Positions 8,026-14,364 of a stretch of 17,242 nucleotides of DNA are shown here, in pieces. This stretch comes from Bacteroidetes bacterium UBA2364. GTDB taxonomy: Bacteria > Bacteroidota > Rhodothermia > Rhodothermales > UBA2364. The DNA is taken from the NCBI GenBank assembly GCA_002344075.1, contig DDTM01000094.1, positions 1 to 17,242 on the forward strand. The letters are read 5' to 3'. The first letter of the stretch is position 1; every line of letters begins with the position of its first letter. A model generated the notes under the pieces. That model was not told the DNA's origin. It worked only from the letters and a program-made list of their open reading frames with translations, and ran no database searches. A program made the translations under genes and the position numbers.

Positions 8026-9174
8026 TTAATACAGGCCGTAATTCACTAAATTGACATAAGCACCAGTTTCACCATTCCCAACAGGACTACTAGCAAGTTC
8101 ATTTTCAACATTATTAACTATCTGTGGATTCTGCTCAACTCTATTATAATTCATATAAGGCCAAAGGGGAGTATAGGTAAAATAATCTACTACCCAACCA
8201 CTATGGCGACTTTTTGTGTTATAGCCAGATGCTCTTTTCTTGTCCGTACTCACATCAAGGCAACTATTGGTAATAAAATAGTCGTAAGGAATCGCATAAG
8301 GAAAGTCATTATTAGGATATTGAGGGGTAGAGATACTTGCAGAACATTGATTTTCATTCCAATAATCCGAAGCATTTCCTGTTAGAACTTTGGCATATAA
8401 TCGTATCCTTGCACCCAATCCTGATGGAACATTTGAATGCCCAAATCCATACCAAGAACCACCAATATTTGCCTGTGCTTGTGTACCAGCATACCCACGT
8501 CTTGTCAAAACAGAAGTACCTATTGTTTGATTCCATACATGGAAACGAACTGAATAAGAGGTGGCTCCCGAAATTTGATTGTCTGGTAAAGATACTGTAA
8601 TAGGCTCAGATTGTCTGCAATCAAAATTAGGGTCAGATTGATTATAAATACAACCGTCGGAACTGGTTTTCGCTGTTTTTACTTTTTTAGTAATAAAGTG
8701 GTTTTTAAAGCTAAGCTTTTCCATTTCAGTTTCGTTGCCAATCGCATTTACAAAAGCGTTTAACTCTCTTTCCACTTCTTTCCCATCAGCGCCATAGAAC
8801 AACTCTACTTCTGTTCCATTAGGCGTGTGTTTCAGTACTTGATCTTTTTGGAATTCTAACATCTCTGTCCCAATTTTTACCCGTCCTTTTTCGTCCAGAA
8901 CGCTTATGGTAAAAGGATCAACTGCATGTTTTAGGTTTTGCCAAAGAGTTTCGTTTAATTCAATCGTGTCTTTTTTGCGAAGTTCATTTTGTGCGGTCTC
9001 TGCTTGTTGGTCTGAGGTAAAATTTTGAAGCTCATTTTGCCTTGTGGTCAGTTGTAAGGTATAGGTTTTACCATTTTCGGTAAAAATTTCTACCCGACTT
9101 TCTGTAGGGTTGGTTGGCGAATCACACCCATTGAATAGGATGGTGAAAGCCAAAAATGCGAGGACTTTACGCAT
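8026..9174 (-). CDS. Unknown surface lipoprotein, first gene of the island
   Basis: A 382-residue protein with a lipoprotein signal (ILFNGC, cysteine 17) and a short polar linker, so it is probably an outer-membrane lipoprotein. I do not recognise the family with confidence. The N-terminal half of the mature protein (about 40-165) is polar and partly helical, rich in E, Q, N and K. The C-terminal half (about 170-382) is rich in aromatic residues, G, S and N, looks beta-structured, and has four cysteines (175, 186, 277 and 305) that could form two disulphides. The ATG at 9172-9174 gives a complete signal peptide. It is the first gene of the minus-strand island unit, ahead of the DUF4249 and receptor genes, with its own candidate promoter and palindrome upstream and a strong hairpin after it. 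Co-function with the receptor is inferred from position only. Confidence 0.75.
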   Translation of the reverse strand: MRKVLAFLAFTILFNGCDSPTNPTESRVEIFTENGKTYTLQLTTRQNELQNFTSDQQAETAQNELRKKDTIELNETLWQNLKHAVDPFTISVLDEKGRVKIGTEMLEFQKDQVLKHTPNGTEVELFYGADGKEVERELNAFVNAIGNETEMEKLSFKNHFITKKVKTAKTSSDGCIYNQSDPNFDCRQSEPITVSLPDNQISGATSYSVRFHVWNQTIGTSVLTRRGYAGTQAQANIGGSWYGFGHSNVPSGLGARIRLYAKVLTGNASDYWNENQCSASISTPQYPNNDFPYAIPYDYFITNSCLDVSTDKKRASGYNTKSRHSGWVVDYFTYTPLWPYMNYNRVEQNPQIVNNVENELASSPVGNGETGAYVNLVNYGLY

Positions 9175-9203
9175 GGTGTTAACATTAATTTGTTTGAAGT
9201 TTA

Positions 9204-9235
9204 CAATTCATGAATTGAGATGAATTGAGATGAAT
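9204..9235. repeat. 14-bp palindrome fused to 10-bp tandem repeats, operator-like
   Basis: CAATTCATGAATTG (9204-9217) is a perfect palindrome. Its right half belongs to the repeat TGAATTGAGA, present at 9211-9220 and 9221-9230 with a partial third unit TGAAT at 9231-9235. The 10-bp period puts the GAATTG half-sites about one helical turn apart. It lies between the candidate promoter and the ATG of the 8026-9174 gene, where a repressor could act. The binding protein, if any, is unknown, and no regulator gene is seen in the island. Confidence 0.5.
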
Positions 9236-9262
9236 ATAGTAAACATTGTTCTTTAATGTCAA
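9233..9262 (-). promoter_or_regulatory. Candidate promoter of the island lipoprotein gene
   Basis: On the minus strand TTGACA (9262-9257) is followed by 18 bp and TATATT (9238-9233). This is a good match to the classical -35/-10 pattern, and also roughly to the Bacteroidota TTG...TAnnTTTG pattern (TATATTCA). A start site would fall near 9225-9228, inside the tandem repeats, giving a leader of about 50 bases before the ATG at 9174. A TTGACA-type box is unusual for Bacteroidota, in line with a foreign source, but this is a pattern match only. Confidence 0.4.
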
Positions 9263-9483
9263 GAGATCTTTGATTTTTTAGATGAAAAATATAATACATT
9301 GTTGCAAATATATTCTTGTAAAAGCTATTTCCTGACTTATAAGCAGGAGGAAGATAAAGCGCTTTTTTTTAGGAAGTATAGATTACGTTGGGGATTTCGG
9401 GCTGTCCATGTAGTGTTTTGTAAAGTTTCCCTGCACGCTTTAGCATGAGGAGTAATATGCTGTAGCCATTTAAAAAGTCTATA

Positions 9484-9676
9484 GCGGCAAAGTGGCCTTC
9501 CCGATCTCAAAATTGCGAATATCACCCAAGATGCCGATATTCTGGCGCACGCCCGCGAGGCTGCTTTTGCGTTGGTGGCCCAAGACCCACACCTCCGCAC
9601 GCCCGAAAACCTCGTCACCCGTGCCCACTTCTCAAGGTCTGCTCCTCAAAGCTTGGGCATGGCCCGTGTAGGGTGA
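9484..9676 (+). pseudogene. recG: Orphan C-terminal fragment of recG
   Basis: The last 64 or so codons of recG, from within the TRQSGLPDL segment to the TGA at 9674-9676, lie here without any upstream helicase domains. The fragment has no start and cannot give a functional helicase. It is a by-product of whatever duplicated the 216-bp segment; the full gene is at 2133-4247. Perfect identity to the intact copy points to a recent event or to ongoing gene conversion. Confidence 0.93.
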
Positions 9677-9699
9677 GGCTTATAAGAATCCTATGGTTT
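9484..9699 (+). repeat. 216-bp direct repeat, right copy (recG 3' end)
   Basis: This segment is identical over all 216 bases to 4055-4270. It ends 94 bp before the ATG of the TM2 gene and begins directly after island DNA. Its right flank is probably the original sequence that followed recG before the island arrived. Confidence 0.97.
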
Positions 9700-9793
9700 T
9701 GGTGTATTTTTCTGTGCTGTTATGCATCTTGTTTTCTGTATCTTGCGTATAGCGTTCTTAAAGTTTACCCTCACGATAAAATATGATTGTGTC

Positions 9794-10309
9794 ATGGAAG
9801 TAAAAAAAGACCCCACGTTAGCGGCATTGCTCTCCTTCATTTTTCCCGGAGCCGGACACATCTATGTAGGACGTGTTGGATTTGGTATAATGTGGTTTTT
9901 CCTGACAGGGTTGGGGGGCTTGCTCATTTTACCGGGGCTTATGATGTGGATTGCAGGGATTTTCATGGCACGTAATGCTGCCAAGCGACTGAATAACCGC
10001 ATCGCCAAACGCGAGCAAGCGGCATTACAGGCACAAATTGCGCGGGCGCTCCCGCCCAGAAATACCCGTAATATGTCGCCGGATGCCTTTGCAGATCGCT
10101 TCCGGAAGTTGTACCATCTTTGGACAAACGAAATAATCAGTGAAGCAGAATACAAAGCCGAAAAGCAAAACATGATCAATGATCTAAACAATGCCATCAT
10201 AGACGATCCACACGATCTCTTGGCGTCGTTCATACAGCTAAAACAAGAAAATATGGTTTCCCAAAGCGATATAGAAACCATTAAACAGGCTGTTGCTGCT
10301 TCAAGATAA
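9794..10309 (+). CDS. TM2 domain membrane protein with SHOCT-like C-terminus
   Basis: A 171-residue membrane protein. The first 60 residues form a TM2 domain: two hydrophobic helices (about 8-22 and 28-57) around the typical AALLSFIFPGAGHIYVG turn, with the family's G-rich second helix. A charged linker follows. The C-terminal half has two short helical units resembling SHOCT motifs (about 98-133, with KLYHLWTNEIISEAEY, and about 142-167, with LKQENMVSQSDIETIK). SHOCT modules are thought to mediate oligomerisation or membrane-associated interactions; the function of this protein is unknown. The ATG at 9794 is chosen over one at 9722 because TM2 proteins begin a few residues before this motif and the extension looks non-coding. 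It is followed by the DinB-like gene after 12 bp, and probably sat directly behind recG before the island entered. Confidence 0.8.
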   Translation: MEVKKDPTLAALLSFIFPGAGHIYVGRVGFGIMWFFLTGLGGLLILPGLMMWIAGIFMARNAAKRLNNRIAKREQAALQAQIARALPPRNTRNMSPDAFADRFRKLYHLWTNEIISEAEYKAEKQNMINDLNNAIIDDPHDLLASFIQLKQENMVSQSDIETIKQAVAASR

Positions 10310-10321
10310 TCCCAAAACACC

Positions 10322-10888
10322 GTGTCTGATTCTTTCTTTACCTTAGACAACCATATTGCCGTCTGCAACGAAGTAACCTACGAGGCCAAACGGCTTTTTG
10401 GCCATCTAACACCCATCCAACTCAACTGGCAGCCAGTACCCGATAAATGGAGTGTAGCCCAGTGTTTGGAGCATCTGATTCAGGGCAATTGTTTGTATTT
10501 CCCTTTGTTCGCTGCGCTCAAAACCGGAACCTATAAGCCCTCTTGGTGGGCCAAACTAAACCCCTTGAGCACTTGGATGGGAAGTTTTATGGTGGACTCT
10601 TTGGGGCCAGACCTGAAACGGAAGATGAAGACACCCATACAAGCAACCACACCCCCCAGCGAGGTGTCTGGTGATGTTGTGGCCCGCTTCGAGGCACATC
10701 AGCAACAATTTGTAGCGGCATTGGCCGACCTGAAACACGTGGATCCTCATGTTGTGGTAACCTCTCCACTACTTGCTATCATGACATACCCATTGTCGTC
10801 ATGTGTGGCGCTCTTGGCCCGTCACGAGCAACGCCATTTACGTCAGGCTATCGGCGTTTCCGAACTTGCAGAATTTCCGGTGGCATAA
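10322..10888 (+). CDS. DinB-like (DinB_2/YfiT) putative metal-dependent protein
   Basis: A 188-residue four-helix-bundle protein of the DinB/YfiT superfamily. Members bind a metal through three histidines, and several act as thiol S-transferases (bacillithiol transferases in Firmicutes). The His triad is visible: H51 in DKWSVAQCLEHLIQGN, and H168 and H172 in RHEQRHLRQA. The W-S-x-x-x-x-x-x-H pattern near residue 43 is typical. The start codon is GTG at 10322; no ATG gives a complete first helix. It lies 12 bp after the TM2 gene and is probably co-transcribed with it. The substrate cannot be predicted. It is convergent with the glycosyl hydrolase gene. Confidence 0.85.
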   Translation: MSDSFFTLDNHIAVCNEVTYEAKRLFGHLTPIQLNWQPVPDKWSVAQCLEHLIQGNCLYFPLFAALKTGTYKPSWWAKLNPLSTWMGSFMVDSLGPDLKRKMKTPIQATTPPSEVSGDVVARFEAHQQQFVAALADLKHVDPHVVVTSPLLAIMTYPLSSCVALLARHEQRHLRQAIGVSELAEFPVA

Positions 10889-10919
10889 AAAATCCCCGAT
10901 CCTGGTAAAGAATCGGGGA
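10887..10919 (-). terminator. Intrinsic terminator of the glycosyl hydrolase operon
   Basis: On the minus strand TCCCCGAT (10919-10912) pairs with ATCGGGGA (10900-10893) around an 11-nt loop and is followed directly by six T residues. This is an 8-bp GC-rich stem with a clean T tract, 20 bp after the stop of the 10940-12739 gene. On the plus strand the hairpin follows the DinB-like stop but lacks a T run, so it mainly serves the minus-strand operon. Confidence 0.85.
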
Positions 10920-10939
10920 AAAGCTGGTTGATCATCAAA

Positions 10940-12739
10940 TCAGTGATTGCGGATTACTTTTTTTGTTTCGCGGTAGCCCTCGGTTTCCGCGACCAATAAA
11001 TAAACGCCGTTGGGCAACTGATCAGCCTCCCATTCCACGTTCTGAGTTCCGGCATCCATTACTGTATCAGCGATCAGGGCGACTGTTTGGCCTAAGGTAT
11101 TTACCAAGGTGATGCGCACTCGGCTGGCGCGGTCTAAAGTAAGTGCGAGAGAGATCTCGTTGTAAAACGGATTCGGATAAACGTCACCCATCCGAAAAGC
11201 CGTGGGCACTTCATTGGTGTTAGAGACCGCTTTGCCCTCGATTGCGGCAATCATGGTTTTTTGGGTACTTTCGATCGAGTTTCCCCCGATAGATGTCACA
11301 AAGTACCAATAAGGAGTTGAGGATTTTGTAGGTCTGTCGCGGAGTGTAAACAAGGGTGTAACCGTGAGGAGGTTTTTGGGATCGGAGATGACGGTTTGCA
11401 TGTCAGGCTCCGCCACCGATTGGGTGCGATATACGGCAAAACGATACACGTCTTGTTGCCCAGCAACAGGCGCGGGTTTGCCCCAAAATAGTTGAATGGT
11501 ATCGTTGTCCCAAAAATAGGTTAGGTTTATCGGAGCAGGTGGTATCACCTTTGCCTTAAAATCCATTAGGGGGGTAAGCGCCGGTGATTTATTGATTTTA
11601 AGCCGAAGCGAATCCGCCAAACCTTGTGTGGTGCGTGTTCCGTCTATATTGTTCGCACGGAACAATAGGCTGCCCGCAATGCCATTGGCACGGTTAAAAC
11701 GTAATTGACGCGGTACTTCATCGGCTTTATAAACAGTTCCCGAACCTGCGGTACCGGAATCGGCACGATAAGCACCCAAGCCCGGATAGAGGTGTACGCC
11801 GTTCATTACGCTTTTCCACCAGGGTGCGAGTTTGGCGTAATCCTGACCACCACCGAACGCCCAATACAATTGTGGTGATAAATAATCTATCCACTTTAGT
11901 TCCATCCATGTTACGGCATCTGCAAAGATGGTGCTATATGCCGAAAGGCCGGTAATCCCTACAGGGACGCCACTTTTCCAGATTCCGAACGGACTTACCC
12001 CATATTTTACCCAAGGTTTGGCGATCCGTACCTGTTCACCTAATTTTTTCACGAATTCATTAATATTGTACCGCCGCCACTCGTCTATGGCCCTAAACCC
12101 AGAACCATAGGTGGTGAACGTGTTCAAGTCTTCGTTGTTCATTCCACTATAGGGATAAAAATAATCATCATAGTGGATGCCATCCACATCGTAACGATTG
12201 ACAATATCCATTGCCACCTGAATGATGTAATTACGGGCATCCGGTATGCCGGGGTCCAGAATGGTGACATTTCCCACCTTTAACATCCATTCGGGTTTTT
12301 TAACCGAGATGTGGTTTGCGGCCTTAGCATAGGTTCCGGCGTTGTCCCGGATGACACGGTACGGATTGAACCAAGCGTGAAGTTCCATGCCGCGTTTGTG
12401 GGCTTCGATGATGGCGAACTCCAACGGATCCCACTCTGGCGAGGGCGCCTTGCCTTGTTGTCCGGTTAGGTAGATAGACCATGGTTCTAATGCTGACTTA
12501 TACATGGCATCGGACTCTGACCGGACTTGGAAAAACACCGCATTTACCCCCGCCGCTTTCAGGTTGTCGAACATAGTTCGGAGCGCCGCTTGTTGGCTTG
12601 CTGGCGAGGCTCCGGCGATAGGCCAATCCAAACCCAGCACGGTGGCTACCCAAGCACCCCGCATTTCGTACTTCAGACTGGCTTGAGAATAGGTGATGAG
12701 GGGAAGTAAGAAAAGCAGTAACAACAGCAGTTTTTTCAT
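10940..12739 (-). CDS. GHL10/DUF187 (DigH-like) glycosyl hydrolase with T9SS sorting domain
   Basis: A 599-residue secreted protein. The signal peptide is about 1-19. Residues 24-380 form a GHL10 (DUF187) TIM-barrel as in E. coli DigH/YddW, which cleaves glycan strands of denuded peptidoglycan. Visible motifs are EMRGAWVATV, GVNAVFFQVRSESDAMY, HAWFNPYRV (121-129) and the acidic VDGIHYDDYFYPY (185-197), which probably carries catalytic acids. A fibronectin-III-like domain follows at about 400-500. The C-terminus (518-599) is a type A T9SS sorting domain: VYPNPF, then a mid-domain LVNTLGQ and a final LPNGVYLL segment, so the enzyme is probably exported by type IX secretion and attached or released at the surface. 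It is last in a four-gene operon, 12 bp after its neighbour, with a strong terminator behind it. The exact glycan substrate is unproven. Confidence 0.92.
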   Translation of the reverse strand: MKKLLLLLLFLLPLITYSQASLKYEMRGAWVATVLGLDWPIAGASPASQQAALRTMFDNLKAAGVNAVFFQVRSESDAMYKSALEPWSIYLTGQQGKAPSPEWDPLEFAIIEAHKRGMELHAWFNPYRVIRDNAGTYAKAANHISVKKPEWMLKVGNVTILDPGIPDARNYIIQVAMDIVNRYDVDGIHYDDYFYPYSGMNNEDLNTFTTYGSGFRAIDEWRRYNINEFVKKLGEQVRIAKPWVKYGVSPFGIWKSGVPVGITGLSAYSTIFADAVTWMELKWIDYLSPQLYWAFGGGQDYAKLAPWWKSVMNGVHLYPGLGAYRADSGTAGSGTVYKADEVPRQLRFNRANGIAGSLLFRANNIDGTRTTQGLADSLRLKINKSPALTPLMDFKAKVIPPAPINLTYFWDNDTIQLFWGKPAPVAGQQDVYRFAVYRTQSVAEPDMQTVISDPKNLLTVTPLFTLRDRPTKSSTPYWYFVTSIGGNSIESTQKTMIAAIEGKAVSNTNEVPTAFRMGDVYPNPFYNEISLALTLDRASRVRITLVNTLGQTVALIADTVMDAGTQNVEWEADQLPNGVYLLVAETEGYRETKKVIRNH

Positions 12740-12751
12740 TGTAGTATAGAT

Positions 12752-13183
12752 TTAAGAAGTATGAGGTGACAAGCGTGTCTGAAGTTGTGTTACATGCGAA
12801 CGAAAGTTCTTTCGGTGGGTTTCGTTGATCAATCGTTCTGGCCGTACTTGGTCAAAAAAATTTTTAGCCGCCATCAGGGCATTCATTCGGGCTTCCATAA
12901 GCCCTTTGAGCCAATAATAGTAACTTTGATTCACCACATCCAAACGTTCCGGTGAAAGGGTTTTGAGTATGGCGTCCGTTCGCTCAAAATTTCCACGTTG
13001 GAAGTGCCAAAAAGCCAACCATACACTTCCGTGTCGTAAATACGCCCAAAGAAGGAGCGCCATAGTCAATAAAAAAAGGCCGGTTTTGTCCCACTCCCCT
13101 TTGTATGCAAAATACATAGCCAATGCAAAAGAAAGGCTGAACATCAGGTAACGAGTTGCGGCAGATTGAGCGGTTCGGGCCAT
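12752..13183 (-). CDS. Small two-helix membrane protein with TPR-like tail
   Basis: A 143-residue protein with two N-terminal hydrophobic helices (about 12-28 and 34-50) and a soluble helical tail of about 85 residues. The tail looks like tetratricopeptide-type helices (FQRGNFERTDAILKTLSPE, then YYYWLKGLMEA and AKNFFDQV), so it may be an adaptor or scaffold at the inner membrane. I do not know a named family. It is separated from the acyltransferase gene upstream by 13 bp and from the glycosyl hydrolase downstream by 12 bp, which supports co-transcription. Its role is unknown; an envelope function is suggested only by its neighbours. Confidence 0.75.
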   Translation of the reverse strand: MARTAQSAATRYLMFSLSFALAMYFAYKGEWDKTGLFLLTMALLLWAYLRHGSVWLAFWHFQRGNFERTDAILKTLSPERLDVVNQSYYYWLKGLMEARMNALMAAKNFFDQVRPERLINETHRKNFRSHVTQLQTRLSPHTS

Positions 13184-13196
13184 GAAGGGCAGTAAT

Positions 13197-14354
13197 TTAT
13201 CGTGGGATTGTTTGGGTTGCGTCGTATCGGTACGGAAAATGTTTTTTCAGCCGTTGCATAGGCCATTCCAGTAAGTGCCAACTCAGGAGTGCGAGGGCGA
13301 TGGTAATCAGTGTGACAATGATTACATATGCCAGTACCCCCATCCAACCACTGCCCAAAAGTGGCACCAAAAAGCCATTATATAATTTAAGCCAAAAAAT
13401 GGGCTTTAGGAGGTGATGATAAATATAGAGTGCGTAGCTGTATTTACCAAAAAACACGAGGAGGCGGGACCGAAGAAATGCCTTCCAGGGCTGTGCGCCT
13501 TTTTCCTGAATGGCCAGTACCAGCAGCGAACAAAAGAAAATCATGGCAAAGATGTCTTCATAATGCCGCCCATTAATCCAGCATGTCCGAACAGCAATAT
13601 ATAGGGTGCTGCCCACCCAAAAGACGGCCCAGCGGTATTTGCGTACTTGCTCCCAGACAGCCGGCTCACGCAGCGCAATCGCAATCCAAGAACCAATAGC
13701 GAGTGTATTGAGCCGTGCAAAGGTGAATAAATACGCCATCAACGAATAATCTCCTTCGGTTTTCAGGAAATATAGGCGTAGGGTAACGGCCATTGCTGCT
13801 AAGGCCAAACAGACGGTTTTGAGCTGTTTCTGTGTGAAAATAAAAACCACCAACGGCCACAAAAGATAAAATTGCTCCTCGATCGAAAGCGACCAAAGGT
13901 GGCCCAAGTTTAACCAATAAGGTGAAAGCAGCCAATCCCCTTTTACAATGGTTCCAAAATTGGAGACATAAAACCAATACCAGAGGGGTGAATTCGGGCC
14001 GGAGATGTCTAAGTTGTTTTGTGGTGTCAAGAATGGGGCTGTGCCATATGCCACAGTCAATACAAAATAATAAAGTGGGAAGATGCGGAGTGTTCTGCGG
14101 GCATAAAATGCAGAAAAGTAGTTCTGACTGCCTTTGGTATCCAGTAAAATGCCCGTAATCAGAAAACCGGATAACATGAAAAACATGTCTACGCCGATGT
14201 ATCCGCTGTTCAGAAGTCGCAGAAAAGCCGATTCGCCCTTGAGCAATCCGCCCATGTCTGTAAAATGATCGAACATGACCAGCAATATGGCAAGGCCCCG
14301 AAAGCCGTCTAAGGCCAGGATATGATGATGGGGCTGCGGAGATGCTGTGTTCAT
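13197..14354 (-). CDS. Acyltransferase family 3 (OafA/YrhL-type) membrane acyltransferase
   Basis: A 385-residue polytopic membrane protein of acyltransferase family 3, which moves acetyl or other acyl groups across the inner membrane onto surface sugars such as peptidoglycan, O-antigen or exopolysaccharide. Hallmarks are LDGFRGLAILLVMFDH (15-30), with the conserved R19 and H30, GVDMFFMLSGFLITGIL (54-70), the YARRTLRIFPLYY arginine cluster (84-96) and LWSLSIEEQFYLLWP (153-167). About ten membrane helices follow, and there is no extra SGNH domain. It sits second in the minus-strand operon with the peptidoglycan-type glycosyl hydrolase, so modification of a cell-wall or surface glycan is a reasonable inference. 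The acceptor is not determinable. Confidence 0.92.
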   Translation of the reverse strand: MNTASPQPHHHILALDGFRGLAILLVMFDHFTDMGGLLKGESAFLRLLNSGYIGVDMFFMLSGFLITGILLDTKGSQNYFSAFYARRTLRIFPLYYFVLTVAYGTAPFLTPQNNLDISGPNSPLWYWFYVSNFGTIVKGDWLLSPYWLNLGHLWSLSIEEQFYLLWPLVVFIFTQKQLKTVCLALAAMAVTLRLYFLKTEGDYSLMAYLFTFARLNTLAIGSWIAIALREPAVWEQVRKYRWAVFWVGSTLYIAVRTCWINGRHYEDIFAMIFFCSLLVLAIQEKGAQPWKAFLRSRLLVFFGKYSYALYIYHHLLKPIFWLKLYNGFLVPLLGSGWMGVLAYVIIVTLITIALALLSWHLLEWPMQRLKKHFPYRYDATQTIPR

Positions 14355-14364
14355 GCGATTGCGG

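Larger units (their letters stand above)
4271..9483. mobile_element. AT-rich genomic island between recG repeats
   Basis: The 5213 bp between the two recG repeats differ sharply in composition from the flanks. As samples, row 5461-5520 has 17 G/C of 60, while row 3541-3600 inside recG has 39 of 60. All three island genes lie on the minus strand, convergent with recG, and all encode envelope proteins: a lipoprotein, a DUF4249 lipoprotein and a TonB-dependent receptor. No integrase, transposase, replication gene or terminal inverted repeat is visible. Foreign origin is inferred from composition and from the direct repeats. The mechanism of entry is unknown; single-crossover integration of a circle carrying the recG end fits the layout. 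Confidence 0.7.
9175..9483. other. Island right end: promoter region plus decayed or unassigned DNA
   Basis: The left part (9175-9262) holds the candidate promoter and operator-like repeats of the lipoprotein gene. The rest is ambiguous. A plus-strand frame without an ATG is open from 9257 to a TGA at 9446-9448 (contains YFLTYKQEEDKALFFRKYR). A minus-strand frame is open from the repeat edge to a TAA at 9369-9371 (contains LLMLKRAGKLYKTLHGQPEI), and a third minus frame stops at 9337-9339. Each is short and none is recognisable. The minus frames run into the antisense of the recG repeat, so they may be remnants of a gene cut off at the repeat boundary. Confidence 0.4.

Noticed and set aside
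4297..9174. Polysaccharide utilisation locus (SusC/SusD type)
   Set aside because: The lipoproteins are not SusD-like, no glycoside hydrolase or sulfatase is next to the receptor, and DUF4249 points to a different receptor class.
4271..9483. IS element or classical transposon as explanation of the island
   Set aside because: There is no transposase and no terminal inverted repeats at 4271 or 9483, and the 216-bp flanking repeat is far too long for a target-site duplication.
9337..9618. 93-codon minus-strand open frame crossing the right repeat boundary
   Set aside because: Its first half is the antisense of the duplicated recG end; the same antisense frame also occurs over the intact recG. 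Only the island-derived tail could be meaningful, and it is treated as an uncertain remnant.
13144..13347. 67-codon minus-strand open frame between acyltransferase and small membrane protein
   Set aside because: It overlaps the acyltransferase 3' end in another frame and shows no domain; the real genes explain the region.
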